Positions 21,051 through 29,516 are shown, counted from the first letter of the stretch. The stretch is 35,208 nucleotides of DNA from Streptomonospora nanhaiensis (GCF_026642255.1 NZ_CP113265.1:1-35208), one strand, 5' to 3'. Program-made: numbers and translations. Notes: generated from the letters alone by a model not told the origin.

Positions 21051-21250
21051 TGGGGTAATGGTCTTGACTCTAGAGGTCGTAACGTTCGTACGGTGCACGC
21101 GTCTCGTACGAGGCTGCGAGAACCCTGGTGATTCTTGCCCGCGGTGCACGGCTGGGTGAGTCGGTTGTACACCAAGGTGATGTCGTTCCCGGAGTTGTGC
21201 CACGGCCGGCGAAGACCCTTGAGGCCTTCAGGGGCAGGAGACCGACACTC

Positions 21251-21279
21251 CTGACACGAGGAGGGCCTCGCCCTACGCT
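21251..21279 (+). promoter_or_regulatory. Promoter of the XRE regulator
   Basis: CTGACA, 17-bp spacer, TACGCT, ending 37 bp before the gene. The spacer contains palindromic GAGGGCCTC, a possible operator. Confidence 0.6.
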
Positions 21280-21315
21280 GAGGAGCGTGACCAACTCAGG
21301 AAGGCGAGGCCAGAT

Positions 21316-22557
21316 ATGCCCGAGCCTGCCCCCGCGCCCGACGACACAGGACTCGCCTTCGGGCAGCGGCTGAAGATCCAGCGGACACGGCGCGGTATGA
21401 CCCGCGACGTTCTCGCCGGGCTCGTCGGTAAGTCCGGTTCGTGGGTGAAAGCTGTGGAGACTGGACGCCTCCAGACACCCAAGCTCTCGCTACTGCTACG
21501 TCTTGCTGAGGCCCTGCGTATGCGCGACCTTGCGCAACTCACCGGTGACCAGTCCATGCCCACCAGCCTGTTCACCGGTCCCGGCCACGCACGGCTACCC
21601 GCTGTGCGCTCCGCCCTCAACGCGATGCCCGCGCTCACCAGTCGCTCCGCGTCTCCTGTGGCGCACCTGCGCGCACGACTCGATCGAGCCTGGGCGACGA
21701 GGCACAGCAGCCCCCATCACCGAGAGGTCCTCGGACAGCTCCTCCCCGCTCTGATCGAGGACTCCCAGTTGGCCGCCCACCAGACCGACTCCCGTGCTGA
21801 GCGCCGCGCGGCACAAGCCGTACTTGCCGAGGTCTACGCGCTCTCGCAGTTCTTCATCGCCTACCAACCTGCACAAGACCTGCTCTGGCGGGTTACCGAG
21901 CGTGGCATGGTCGCCGCTCAGGACTCCGGAGACCTGCACGCGATCGGTGTCGCGGCTTGGCTCATGGCCCAAGCACACAGGGATTCCGGAGACTGGGACG
22001 CCGCAGATGCGGTCACCTCGCAAACCCTGGAACTGCTGGACCGACATGCGGACGGAACAACCACCCCCGTCGCGGCGATCCGCGGTGCTCTGCTGTTCGA
22101 GGGCGGCTACACCGCCGCGCGGCGCGGCGAGATCGGGGCTGCGTGGGGACGATGGGATGCCGCTAACTCTGTCGCCGAACGGCTTCCCGCCATGTACTAC
22201 CACCCGGTCACCAGCTTCTCGCGGGCCATTATGGGCGCTCACGCGGTCACGATCGCCGTGGAGTTGCGTGCGGGGGGGGAATCGGTCCGGCAAGCCGACC
22301 GTGCTGTGTCGTTGGCGATCCCGTCACGGCCGAGGCGGGCGCGGCATGAGATCGAGCAGGCCCGTGCCTACTACCTCGACGCACAGCCAGATGTTGCTCT
22401 CTCGGTCCTGGAGGTGGCGAACGAAGCTGCTCCAGAGACCATTCGCTACAACGGGTACGCACGCCGGATCGTTCTGGAGGAGCTGGACGAGCGGGACGGG
22501 CGTCGCCAGCGGCGAGCGTCTGAACTGGCCGACAAGATGGGGCTGCTAACCGGGTGA
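21316..22557 (+). CDS. XRE-family regulator with long C-terminal domain
   Basis: 413 residues. HTH at about 14-70: FGQRLKIQRTRRGMTRDVLA, GLVGKSGSWVKAVETGR, LSLLLRLAEALRM. The remainder is all-helical with TPR-like pairs (GDLHAIGVAAWLMAQAHRDS, ALLFEGGYTAARRGEIGAAW, EIEQARAYYLDAQPDVALSV), a plan frequent in actinomycete regulators. GAGG lies 6 nt before the ATG. It is a single gene with a good promoter and a hairpin after it. Probably senses a signal or partner through the helical domain; target unknown. Confidence 0.85.
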   Translation: MPEPAPAPDDTGLAFGQRLKIQRTRRGMTRDVLAGLVGKSGSWVKAVETGRLQTPKLSLLLRLAEALRMRDLAQLTGDQSMPTSLFTGPGHARLPAVRSALNAMPALTSRSASPVAHLRARLDRAWATRHSSPHHREVLGQLLPALIEDSQLAAHQTDSRAERRAAQAVLAEVYALSQFFIAYQPAQDLLWRVTERGMVAAQDSGDLHAIGVAAWLMAQAHRDSGDWDAADAVTSQTLELLDRHADGTTTPVAAIRGALLFEGGYTAARRGEIGAAWGRWDAANSVAERLPAMYYHPVTSFSRAIMGAHAVTIAVELRAGGESVRQADRAVSLAIPSRPRRARHEIEQARAYYLDAQPDVALSVLEVANEAAPETIRYNGYARRIVLEELDERDGRRQRRASELADKMGLLTG

Positions 22558-22562
22558 GTCAG

Positions 22563-22579
22563 GGGCACATTCTGTGCCC
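22563..22579 (+). terminator. Hairpin after the XRE gene
   Basis: GGGCACA-TTC-TGTGCCC, 7-bp perfect stem, 6 bp after the stop. Confidence 0.5.
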
Positions 22580-22638
22580 TCCCCCTGGTGTGATCGGTCC
22601 TAGCGTCTTTCTCACCCCAACCTCCGAGGTGAGTGATG

Positions 22639-23028
22639 ATGACCGACCAGCGCGTGGGTGATCGTGCGGCGTTGCATGCCCATCCGTCCGTGATCGAGGT
22701 TCTTGCGGCCGACCACCCCGCGTGGGAGATCAGCCGTGACCGGGAGGGTGCTGCGCACGGTCACTGGCGGGCCACCTGTGGGGAGGCGGTCGTGTGTGCG
22801 CCCACCACCGCTGATCTCCTGCTCGCCCTGGAGGCGCACGAGCTCGAGCGGCTCCAAGAGGAGCACGTGGGGCGGTGGCGGGTGTGGCGCACCCCCCGGT
22901 ACTGGATGGCCAGCGCCCTGGTCGCCGGGGTCGAGCCGACGCTGATGGAGGAGAGCGCCGGCGCTCTGGAGGAGAGGCTGCTCGCCCCGGGCCCGTGGGG
23001 GCAGCAGGTCCGGGCGGGCACGCCGTGA
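22639..23028 (+). CDS. Hypothetical protein following the XRE regulator
   Basis: 129 residues from the ATG after GAGGTGA (GTG 22633 and ATG 22636 are alternatives). HPSVIEVLAADHPAWEISRD and WRATCGEAVVCAPTTADLLLALEAHE form a compact alpha/beta domain often seen beside XRE regulators in actinomycetes. The C-terminal half is less regular. First gene of a chain with overlapping starts. Function unknown. Confidence 0.7.
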   Translation: MTDQRVGDRAALHAHPSVIEVLAADHPAWEISRDREGAAHGHWRATCGEAVVCAPTTADLLLALEAHELERLQEEHVGRWRVWRTPRYWMASALVAGVEPTLMEESAGALEERLLAPGPWGQQVRAGTP

Positions 23029-23186
23029 CCCTGGTCGAGTTCGTCCGGCTCAGCGCCCCGCGCACCACCCGCGACCCCGCGCCTACCACCGCCGGTGGTC
23101 CCCTTCCCCGCCGGCGCCCCCGTGTTGCGCCGGCCGTTCGCGCACCTTCAGGAGAGCACCGTGAGCAGTTGTGGCCCCGACGCTGA
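23025..23186 (+). CDS. Possible small basic protein
   Basis: 53 residues, GTG overlapping the previous stop (GTGA), starting VTLVEFVRLSAPRTTRDPAP and ending in an Arg/Pro-rich stretch that overlaps the next gene. The coupling supports translation, the composition does not. Confidence 0.35.
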   Translation: MTLVEFVRLSAPRTTRDPAPTTAGGPLPRRRPRVAPAVRAPSGEHREQLWPRR

Positions 23187-23277
23187 GGATGCTCCGCTCA
23201 CCGAGGAGGAGCAGGAGGCCGTCGATCGCCAGGGCGACTACATGCACTGGCAAAACAAACAGGAAGAGAGCCGGTGA
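23161..23277 (+). CDS. Small acidic protein, 38 residues
   Basis: GTG after GGAGAGCACC. Sequence VSSCGPDAEDAPLTEEEQEA then VDRQGDYMHWQNKQEESR. The stop overlaps the GTG of the BldC-like gene. Function unknown. Confidence 0.55.
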   Translation: MSSCGPDAEDAPLTEEEQEAVDRQGDYMHWQNKQEESR

Positions 23278-23462
23278 CAAACGATCGGATGGGCGCCCCG
23301 GGCGCCCTGCTCACCCCCGCTGAGGTCGCACGCCTGTTCCGGGTGGACCCCAAGACCGTCACCCGCTGGGCGCACCAGGGGCGTCTCGCCTCGATCCGCA
23401 CCCCCGGCGGACACCGCCGGTTCAGCGAGACCGAGGTCCGCCGGCTGCTCGGGCGCCCCTAG
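23274..23462 (+). CDS. BldC-like MerR-type HTH protein
   Basis: 62 residues. LLTPAEVARLFRVDPKTVTR, WAHQGRLASIRTPGGHRRFS and ETEVRRLL is the MerR/excisionase winged HTH, nearly the same layout as the developmental regulator BldC (68 residues in Streptomyces). BldC binds DNA in head-to-tail arrays. A plasmid copy may regulate plasmid genes or affect host development. GTG start overlaps the previous stop by 4 bp; ATG at 23289 is possible. Confidence 0.85.
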   Translation: MTNDRMGAPGALLTPAEVARLFRVDPKTVTRWAHQGRLASIRTPGGHRRFSETEVRRLLGRP

Positions 23463-23478
23463 ATGTACCGGCTCGGCA

Positions 23479-23667
23479 TCAGGAGGACACGCGCGCCACG
23501 ACCCGCGCGTACCGCTCCGCCTGCTCGTCGGTGTACGCCCACATGGTCGGTGCCGTCGTCCCGATCGGGGAGATTCGCCAGATCGCGCCGGCCCCGTGGG
23601 AGCCGGGTGGCAGGCTGGTGATGACGACGTCCGGATGACGCTGGGAGAGCTCGTGCTGGGTAGCCAT
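23479..23667 (-). CDS. Hypothetical 62-residue protein
   Basis: MATQHELSQRHPDVVITSLP, then GAGAIWRISPIGTTAPTMWA and YTDEQAERYARVVARVSS. It reads as a small mixed alpha/beta protein. Upstream in-frame extension to 23829 lacks coding character. It converges on the BldC-like gene. Family not recognised. Confidence 0.55.
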   Translation of the reverse strand: MATQHELSQRHPDVVITSLPPGSHGAGAIWRISPIGTTAPTMWAYTDEQAERYARVVARVSS

Positions 23668-23796
23668 GGCCGTCACGGTAGCTGGATCCGCCGCCTCGTA
23701 GACCCCCTCCTGCGATACACGTGCTCGCGATGCAAGGAATGGAATGGGCGGGGAGCCCCCTACTGCTGGGCGTGCGGAGCGAAGCGGCCCCAGTGA
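23635..23796 (+). CDS. Possible zinc-ribbon micro-protein
   Basis: The C-terminal part CSRCKEWNGRGAPYCWACGA has the CxxC-N10-CxxC spacing of zinc ribbons, too regular to be chance. The N terminus is uncertain; ATG at 23635 overlaps the opposite-strand gene by 33 bp. It may be a fragment. Confidence 0.4.
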   Translation: MTLGELVLGSHGRHGSWIRRLVDPLLRYTCSRCKEWNGRGAPYCWACGAKRPQ

Positions 23797-23857
23797 GCCC
23801 CGTGCTCCCGAACCTGCGGTGAGGGGCAAGGTAGCCGGGTCGAGGAGCCCGACAAGA

Positions 23858-23906
23858 TACGCCGGAAAGGGGCAACGGAGGTCGTCCGTTGCCGCTTTCC
23901 GGCGTA
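23858..23906. terminator. Long bidirectional hairpin
   Basis: 22-bp arms with one mismatch (TACGCCGGAAAG start) and a 5-nt loop. It lies 9 bp after the repeat GAGGGGCAAGGTAG-(C)-CGGG. Confidence 0.8.
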
Positions 23907-24000
23907 CTTGGTTCGCCCCCCTCCTGGCGGCCGGCCTGTCGCCCGACGACCTGTCCTGAAACGGGGCGTGGCCACGGCCCGGACACGGGCCACCGCATAT

Positions 24001-24026
24001 GTGACAGCGTGATTACTCTTTGTCAC
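24001..24026. promoter_or_regulatory. Inverted repeat upstream of the 24050 gene
   Basis: GTGACA-N14-TGTCAC, an operator-like repeat about 25 bp before the ATG; TAGGTT at 24037 is a possible -10. Confidence 0.4.
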
Positions 24027-24049
24027 TGCCCGGGTCTAGGTTCAACGAC

Positions 24050-24490
24050 ATGAACACACCTTACGAACAGTGCGATCACTGGGTGGTCCTCGATGACCGG
24101 GTCAAGCGGATGCTGACCGGCGTGCCTCAACCGCATCACTTCACGCCGGTCGACGAACTCTCCTGTTCCCTTCAGATCGGCCACGAAGGACAGCACTACG
24201 CCTTGGGTCAGAGCGGCGGGGACCCCGACGCCGATCATCAGAAGTCCTACGTGGCCTTCTGGTACCACTGGGGTGAGGCCGTGCAGGGGATGGCCTTCGT
24301 CAAGGGCGACAGGAACACTTGCGGCGCTCAAGGTCGGTCCTGGCGGGATCCCGACGACGAGGAGATCTGGAAGTGCGCGATTCCTCCTGAGCACGGTGGC
24401 GCCCATGACTGGCAGATCGAGTACTTCACGCGTGAGCTGACTCCACGGATGGAGGAATGGGTTCTGGCCTACGAGGCCCAGCACGTGTAG
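24050..24490 (+). CDS. Hypothetical protein, 146 residues
   Basis: Start ATG MNTPYEQCDHWVVLDDRVKR; an in-frame ATG 30 bp earlier is less likely. Cys and His are plentiful (EQCDHW, LSCSLQIGHEGQHY, NTCGAQ, WKCAIPPEHGGAHDW), with a repeated C-x(5-7)-GHEGQH / C-AIPPEHGGAH pattern suggesting two related metal-binding or structural units. It is flanked by two copies of a short direct repeat, each before a hairpin. Codon use is less GC-biased than in neighbouring genes, as in recently acquired DNA. Confidence 0.65.
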   Translation: MNTPYEQCDHWVVLDDRVKRMLTGVPQPHHFTPVDELSCSLQIGHEGQHYALGQSGGDPDADHQKSYVAFWYHWGEAVQGMAFVKGDRNTCGAQGRSWRDPDDEEIWKCAIPPEHGGAHDWQIEYFTRELTPRMEEWVLAYEAQHV

Positions 24491-24558
24491 GCCCGCTTCT
24501 CCCGAAGCTACGGCGAGGGGCAAGGTAGGCCGGGGCGAGAAGAGGCGAGTCTGACGGA

Positions 24559-24588
24559 GGCTGGCACCCTTTCGGGTGCCGGCCTTTT
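24559..24588 (+). terminator. Rho-independent terminator
   Basis: GGCACCC-TTTC-GGGTGCC with further GGC/GCC pairing and a CCTTTTG tail. Confidence 0.75.
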
Positions 24589-24627
24589 GTGTTCGGGCAC
24601 GGGTCAAGTCGCGGGGGTCCAGCCCAG

Positions 24628-24759
24628 TCAGGTGGCCACGGTCACCAGGGGGCTGATCACGGTCGTGATGGCCACGATCAGCCCCAGGTGGCGGCGCAGC
24701 CAGGACGACACCGAGGCCGAGGAGGAGGAGGAGGACGAGGGCTGCGGGTTCTGTGCCAT
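24628..24759 (-). CDS. 43-residue single-span membrane peptide
   Basis: MAQNPQP, a Ser-rich run, then WLRRHLGLIVAITTVISPLV as one membrane segment with a positive N-side. GAG..GGAG-type site upstream is weak. A short membrane peptide of this kind could be a toxin-like or transfer-related factor, but there is no partner gene to support either. Confidence 0.5.
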   Translation of the reverse strand: MAQNPQPSSSSSSSASVSSWLRRHLGLIVAITTVISPLVTVAT

Positions 24760-24890
24760 GGGGTGCTCCAGTCTGGTCATCCTCCTCGCCCCCCTTAACG
24801 ACACTGGCCGTTCGGTTGTTGATCAAGCCCCTGCTCCGGCTCGGAGGTTGGGGCCGGCGGCCCGCCACGGACAGGTCGCCGGCCCTTCCT

Positions 24891-25820
24891 CTACCGCAGG
24901 CCGTCCAGGGCCGTGCGTTGGGCGGCGGTGAGCCGCTCCGGGGCCGCAGCAACCGTGTAGGCGCCTGCGGCGGTGTGCCTCAGGACGATCGGATCGATGG
25001 CTTCGGGGTGACCTTCGAGGAGCTCCAAGGCGCGGACCGTGCGGGTGGTCGACCAACCCAGCGCGGCAGCCAGCCGGTCCGCAGTCAGCGGCACGGCCGC
25101 GTGCACGAGCGCGACCAGGACGGTCGCCGTGTCGCTCTCAGCGGCAGCGAGGGGGGCGGCCATGTTCTCACTCAGGCGGGCGAAGAACCGGACGATCTGC
25201 TCCATGCGGGCCCCGGCGGGTGTGGCAGAGCCCAGGACGGCCACCCCCTCGTGGGCGGCCTCAGCCCAACGGGCGTTGGCCCGGGCGCTGGCGATCCACG
25301 CCTGCAGCCAGGCGTCGTCGTCCACGATGTAGCGTTCGCGCCGTCCGGTGGTGCGCTCGCGGCGCACCACCTCCAGCCCTTCCAGGTAGCCGACGGCCTT
25401 GGACACCGACGCGGGGCTGACCCCGAGACGCTCGACCAGCTCGGCAGCGGTGAGGCTGCCCGGGTCGGCGGCCAACAGGCTTACCAGGACCCGGGCTGCC
25501 GTACGCGGGACTCCGGTGCGCTCGACCAGCTCGGCGAAGTGCTCGGTGAAGGCGCGCACGGCTGCGGGGTCTCGCCCGTGGGCGTCGGCCGTCGGGGGCG
25601 GGCCGGACGGTGCAGGGTGGCTCCGGCGGGCTCGCCGCAGGGTGGACAGGTGGGCGTGGTTGGGCCGATAGCGGTCGGGGCCGCCGTTGCGGGCCACCTC
25701 CCGGCTGACGGTCGAGGTGGGCCGGTCCAGCCGCCGGGCGATCTGGGTGTAGGACAGACCCGCGGCGAGCCCGTCCGCGATGCGCCCTCGGTCCTCGTGG
25801 GTGAGCCTGTCTCCGGGCAC
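24891..25820 (-). CDS. GbsR/MarR-like regulator with extra N-terminal HTH
   Basis: 309 residues. N-terminal HTH (about 4-45: LTHEDRGRIADGLAAGLSYT, QIARRLDRPTSTVSREVARN) resembles the IS30-type HTH_38. The middle winged helix (ARVLVSLLAADPGSLTAAEL, VERLGVSPASVSKAVGYLEG, YIVDDD) matches GbsR/MarR-type regulators; a third winged-helix-like segment is at about 235-260. It is divergent from the DUF418 gene across an AT-rich region with TTGCAA repeats, the likely operator. Confidence 0.85.
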   Translation of the reverse strand: MPGDRLTHEDRGRIADGLAAGLSYTQIARRLDRPTSTVSREVARNGGPDRYRPNHAHLSTLRRARRSHPAPSGPPPTADAHGRDPAAVRAFTEHFAELVERTGVPRTAARVLVSLLAADPGSLTAAELVERLGVSPASVSKAVGYLEGLEVVRRERTTGRRERYIVDDDAWLQAWIASARANARWAEAAHEGVAVLGSATPAGARMEQIVRFFARLSENMAAPLAAAESDTATVLVALVHAAVPLTADRLAAALGWSTTRTVRALELLEGHPEAIDPIVLRHTAAGAYTVAAAPERLTAAQRTALDGLR

Positions 25821-25867
25821 GGGGGTGAGTCCTTTCGAGGAGCGGGGCCAGCGCGTTCATGCTCAAG

Positions 25868-25990
25868 CCATTGCAACAAACGATGACATCTGTTGCATTA
25901 ATCGACACAATCATTGCAATATTTCGACTGGAAGGACAGGAAATACAGGAGATTCCGATGATTTTCATTGAATCGAAACGAAATGCAACT
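25868..25990. promoter_or_regulatory. AT-rich divergent promoter/operator
   Basis: TGCAACA-N12-TGTTGCA (25872-25897), ATTGCAAT (25913-25920) and ATGCAAC (25982-25988). The only strongly AT-rich part of its neighbourhood. Probable binding region of the GbsR-like regulator. Confidence 0.6.
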
Positions 25991-26088
25991 GTAGTTTCTG
26001 AGTCGCTCGATGCCCGGCGGCGCAACCGCTGCCGGGCCAGGCCACCTCCGCTCCGCAAGCCCGGGCGGAGCACACGGAAGACGAGACG

Positions 26089-27267
26089 ATGACCACGAGC
26101 GGGCACGCCGCGACCCCACCCTCCCCCACGCGCACCCAGGACCGGTCACTGGCGCCGGACCTGGCACGCGGCCTCATGCTCCTGCTGATCGCTTTGGCGC
26201 ACGCGCCCGCGTTCGTTGGCGACTGGGAGCGAGGGCCCGTGGCCCTCAACGCCGCCGCCGAGTTCACCAGGTCCCTGGTCGCCGAGAACCAGGCACGCTC
26301 CATGTTCGTGTTCCTCTTCGGCTACGGGCTGGGACAGCTGGTCCACCGCCGCCTGGCGGGCGGCGACCGCTGGCCCGAGGTCCGTCGCCTGTTGCGGCGT
26401 CGGTCCGTGTGGCTGGTGGCCATCGGCTTCGCGCACGCCGTCCTGCTGGTGCCCCTCGACATCATCGCGGTCTACGGCCTGGCGCTACTCCTTCTGGCGC
26501 CACTGGTGCGGGCCCGCGACGCCGTGCTGTGGTGGACCACGGCGCTCACACTCCCCCTCGCCACGGTCGTGATCGCCTGGCAGAGCGTGGTGGCCCAAGA
26601 CGCCGACGCCGCGGGCAGCCCCATCACGATGGCGCGGTTCATGGAACCCGACTACGCCTCCCACATCCTGTCCGTCATGCCCTCGTGGCTCGTGGAGACA
26701 GCCGTGTCCGTGGTCGTGGTGGTGCCGGGCATGGCCGTGGGCATCTGGGCCGCGCGGCGGCGGATCCTGGACGAGCCCGAACGCCACGCGGCCGCGCTGC
26801 GCCGCGCCGCCGTGCTCCTGCTCGGAGCCGCGCTGGCCGGGCGGCTGCCCATGGCCCTGTTGGCGGTCGGTGTGTGGACGGCACCCTCAACGGCCGCGGT
26901 CTGGGCGGCGGCGACCGCCCACACCTTCACCGGCCACCTCGGCGGGATCGGTATGGCCGCTGCAGTCGGGTTGGCCGCGACCGGCCTGGGTCGCGGTCGC
27001 CTGACCACGGCCATGGCGGCGCTGGGCCAGCGGTCCATGACGTTCTACCTGTTCCAGTCAGTGGTGTGGGTGGCACTGTTCTATCCCTTCGCCTTGGGCC
27101 TGCACGACGACATGGGATTCGCGGGCGCCTGCGCGGTGGCCGTCGCGCTGTGGGCGGTATCGGTGCTGCTGGCCGAGTGGATGCGTCGGGCGGACTACCG
27201 CGGCCCGTTCGAGGCGCTGGTGCGTCGAGCCTCCTACGGCCGCCCGGCGCCGACCCCGGTCGAGTAG
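26089..27267 (+). CDS. DUF418 membrane protein
   Basis: 392 residues, about nine membrane segments. Family signs: DLARGLMLLLIALAHAP at the N terminus, SMFVFLFGYGLGQLVHRR, then GFAHAVLLVPLDIIAVYGLA, and at the C terminus LGQRSMTFYLFQSVVWVALF with FEALVRR at the end. Family members are bacterial inner-membrane proteins of unknown substrate, sometimes compared with acyltransferase-3. Divergent GbsR-like gene suggests regulation by that protein. Possibly envelope or osmotic adaptation (inference from GbsR families only). Confidence 0.85.
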   Translation: MTTSGHAATPPSPTRTQDRSLAPDLARGLMLLLIALAHAPAFVGDWERGPVALNAAAEFTRSLVAENQARSMFVFLFGYGLGQLVHRRLAGGDRWPEVRRLLRRRSVWLVAIGFAHAVLLVPLDIIAVYGLALLLLAPLVRARDAVLWWTTALTLPLATVVIAWQSVVAQDADAAGSPITMARFMEPDYASHILSVMPSWLVETAVSVVVVVPGMAVGIWAARRRILDEPERHAAALRRAAVLLLGAALAGRLPMALLAVGVWTAPSTAAVWAAATAHTFTGHLGGIGMAAAVGLAATGLGRGRLTTAMAALGQRSMTFYLFQSVVWVALFYPFALGLHDDMGFAGACAVAVALWAVSVLLAEWMRRADYRGPFEALVRRASYGRPAPTPVE

Positions 27268-27327
27268 GGGGCGAGGAGGATCGCTACAGGATGTAGCGCT
27301 TCACACCCCCTAAAGTCACGGCCAGAT

Positions 27328-27372
27328 CACGACGGCCCCCGTGCAGCCGACCGTTGCGCGGGGGCCGTCGTG
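27328..27372 (+). terminator. Terminator after DUF418 gene
   Basis: CACGACGGCCCCC-N19-GGGGGCCGTCGTG, perfect 13-bp stem. Confidence 0.8.
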
Positions 27373-27402
27373 TGTCCGCATTCGTCAACCGGAGTTGTCT
27401 GG

Positions 27403-27429
27403 CCGCCGATAAGGTTCACTTATCGGCGG
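27403..27429. repeat. Inverted repeat with dif-like geometry
   Basis: CCGCCGATAAG-GTTCA-CTTATCGGCGG, perfect 11-bp arms around 5 bp. XerC/D-type core sites have 11-bp arms around 6-8 bp. No recombinase gene lies on the plasmid. Located at the left edge of the lower-GC region. Confidence 0.4.
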
Positions 27430-28170
27430 TGACGTTTAGGAAGACGGGCGCCCCGGCGGCGGTGGCCGCCGGCGCGGGGAGCATTCGAGTCGGAACGTGT
27501 ACTACCTAAACCGCACCTCTGGAATGCGAAGCTACTCGCGGGTTACTTGTCCTGTTGTCGGGCGTTCGGGAGCAGCAGGCCTTGTCCGGGACCGGCTCGC
27601 CGATCTCGCGCGGCTCCCCCGGAACCCGGCTGCCGACCCCGGGCCCGCTCTTGGCGGCGGGGGCGAAGACTAGGGGCGGTGCGGTGGGTGCTCCGCGTCG
27701 GGGTTCGGTTGACCTTCCCTGCTGATTAGTGTCGACCGCCTAACGATAAAAGGGCGATTCGATTCCAGACGCTGTTAATGACCCTGAGACTGGCTGGCAG
27801 CTGACGGCAGGCGATCCCTGCGCCCGGATGCGAGTCGAGGGATATCCCCCTGAACTGGCCCTTTCGTCCATGGCCGAAACTTGTTGCAGTGCTCCACGGA
27901 GTGCGAATAACCTGAGATATCGGTGATTGGGCATGCCTTCCGGTTTTACTCTCGTGGTCTCGTTGCTCCAATCTCTTGGAGGTCCTTGTATCGGGCCCTC
28001 CAGTACTTCCTACTTAGGACCCTTTAGCCTGCTTGTGTGGAAAATGGGAATCGGAGGAGAAGCCTCTTCGTGCGATCTCCTTGATATTGCAAGACCGGCT
28101 GTTTTTCCCGCCTTGCCGCTCCGGCCGGGCGCCTTCTGGATAAGAAAAAACTTAATGGGACAGGAGAAAG
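27430..28170. other. Gap at the left end of the low-GC island
   Basis: No intact gene. It holds TTTAGG-type motifs (27435 and, inverted, about 27504-27511), a possible remnant at 27750-27925, and the AT-rich upstream region of the secreted-protein gene. Confidence 0.5.
27750..27925 (+). pseudogene. Possible 3' gene remnant
   Basis: 58 codons open after a stop, with no start until codon 28: DSIPDAVNDPETGWQLTAGD, then PCARMRVEGYPPELAL. Protein-like composition, missing 5' end. Family not recognised. Confidence 0.25.
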
Positions 28171-28800
28171 ATGATAAAGCGAAGGAAATATGGACCGTGG
28201 TCACTGGTCGTGAGCTGCTTCTTCCTGCTTGGGCTGACACTGGCAGCGGCGCCTGCCGTCGCCGGTGAAAGCTTCTTGAGTGCGGGGTTCTCGGATCAGA
28301 CAGCCACAGTGGAGCTGGCTTCGAGCGAGATCGCGGGGCAGAGAATGGCCTCGTCAGAATATGCACAGGATTCTTCTGATGCAGGAATACACGCGGAGAA
28401 CCTCAACGTCAGCGCCCACCAGCAAGGCGAGGGCGCGGCCGTGCAGTTAGCCTCCGAGATGGTCTATTCGCCCTATGTGACGACGAGCACGGGATCCCGA
28501 TGCAGGGTAGAGGCGCGAGTCTACGAAGCCTCGGGGGGATCGATTGTCGGCGGTTGGGGAAGAACGCGGTGCAGCGACGCCTACAACACGCATGATCTTT
28601 ATGCGGTTCTCAGTAACGCCAGTGGCCCTGTTTCCAATGGATCAAGGCAGTGTGCGACCGCTCCTACGTTGGTCTGTGCCGGCGGCACGGTTTCCCTGCC
28701 CAACCCTTCTGGTATGCAGACTTTTTGCATGGGAACTCATGCGAAATGGAATTTCGTCGCTGTCCCCAACCCAATGGCACGGGCGTGCATTCGCGTGTAA
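28171..28800 (+). CDS. Secreted protein with six cysteines
   Basis: 209 residues; AGGAGA lies 5 nt before the ATG. Signal peptide about 1-31 (basic MIKRRK, hydrophobic LVVSCFFLLGLTLAAA, cleavage after AVA). The mature N-terminal part is Ser/Ala-rich and flexible. The C-terminal half has six Cys (SRCRVEA, RTRCSDA, RQCATAP, LVCAGG, TFCMG, RACIRV) and a pattern of short strands, fitting a disulfide-linked beta domain. AT-rich upstream region. Family not recognised. Lower GC than the backbone points to separate origin. Confidence 0.75.
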   Translation: MIKRRKYGPWSLVVSCFFLLGLTLAAAPAVAGESFLSAGFSDQTATVELASSEIAGQRMASSEYAQDSSDAGIHAENLNVSAHQQGEGAAVQLASEMVYSPYVTTSTGSRCRVEARVYEASGGSIVGGWGRTRCSDAYNTHDLYAVLSNASGPVSNGSRQCATAPTLVCAGGTVSLPNPSGMQTFCMGTHAKWNFVAVPNPMARACIRV

Positions 28801-28948
28801 ATGCATAATTCCCAAGTCATGGCGGGCGGCCGTCGCGAACCTACCTGAGCACCAGTCCGGGCAGACAGCGCGCTGAACCGACTGCCCCGCCTCCCCTTGA
28901 GAGGAGGCGCACAGGGCAAGGCCAAGCATCCCTGCCGCACCCAAAGGA

Positions 28949-28983
28949 AGCCTCCGCCCCAGACACGTTCCGGGGCGGAGGCT
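28949..28983 (+). terminator. Terminator hairpin
   Basis: AGCCTCCGCCCC-N11-GGGGCGGAGGCT, perfect 12-bp stem, 150 bp after the secreted-protein stop. Confidence 0.7.
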
Positions 28984-28987
28984 GGAT

Positions 28988-29232
28988 TCACAGGCGCTCG
29001 CGGCGGTGCTGTTCCACGGCCACCCACGACCAGCGCGGCGGGTCGGGCCCCGCCTCAGAGCGGTGATCGTGGACAGCCTCATCCGCCAGGGGCGGGCGTG
29101 ACCGGTGTCCTCCTGGTCGTGGTCGTGCAGCCACAGGTACCGGTCGCTGTGGTCGAGGAGGAGACCGCGGACGACGTCGCCGCCGACCTCGGAGGCGACG
29201 TCGTGGGCCTGTCGGTAAGGAGCGTGTCAGGA
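28988..29232 (-). pseudogene. Frameshifted gene remnant
   Basis: Minus-strand frame HDVASEVGGDVVRGLLLDHS, DRYLWLHDHDQEDTGHARPW, then a frame change to PRWSWVAVEQHRRERL and a stop at 28988. Both parts have good G/C third positions and no start codon. Looks like a decayed gene; family not recognised. Confidence 0.35.
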
Positions 29233-29309
29233 AGTGCCAAGTAGCGCTGACCGCACTGGTAACGGGTAGTTGCCGGGACTCACCGTTCCATTCCTACTCG
29301 GACCCCAGG

Positions 29310-29516
29310 ATGCTCGCGGTGGGCCACGACGTCATCGGGATCTTCTGGGAGGCGATCGACCGCCACGGCGGACAGATCCCGCTGAAGTACCTCTCCAAGA
29401 CAGCGCTGAAGAGGCTCGCCGGTGCGGGCCTGCTCGACTTCCCCGAGGGGCGCCGGGTGAGCGAGCGCGGCCGGGCCGCCCTGCCGGTGGCCACCGCCCT
29501 GATGCCCCGCCCGTGA
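29310..29516 (+). CDS. Small winged-helix-like protein
   Basis: 68 residues: MLAVGHDVIGIFWEAIDRHG, IPLKYLSKTALKRLAGAGLL, DFPEGRRVSERGRAALPVAT. The last part resembles a recognition helix and wing (LAGAGLLDFPEGRRVSERG). Start uncertain; AGG lies adjacent to the ATG, weak. Could be a 5'-truncated regulator. Confidence 0.45.
   Translation: MLAVGHDVIGIFWEAIDRHGGQIPLKYLSKTALKRLAGAGLLDFPEGRRVSERGRAALPVATALMPRP

Noticed and set aside
28897..29244. Plus-strand frame with VVVVQPQVPVAVVEEETADD
   Set aside because: Opposite strand of the frameshifted remnant, which has the more protein-like reading.
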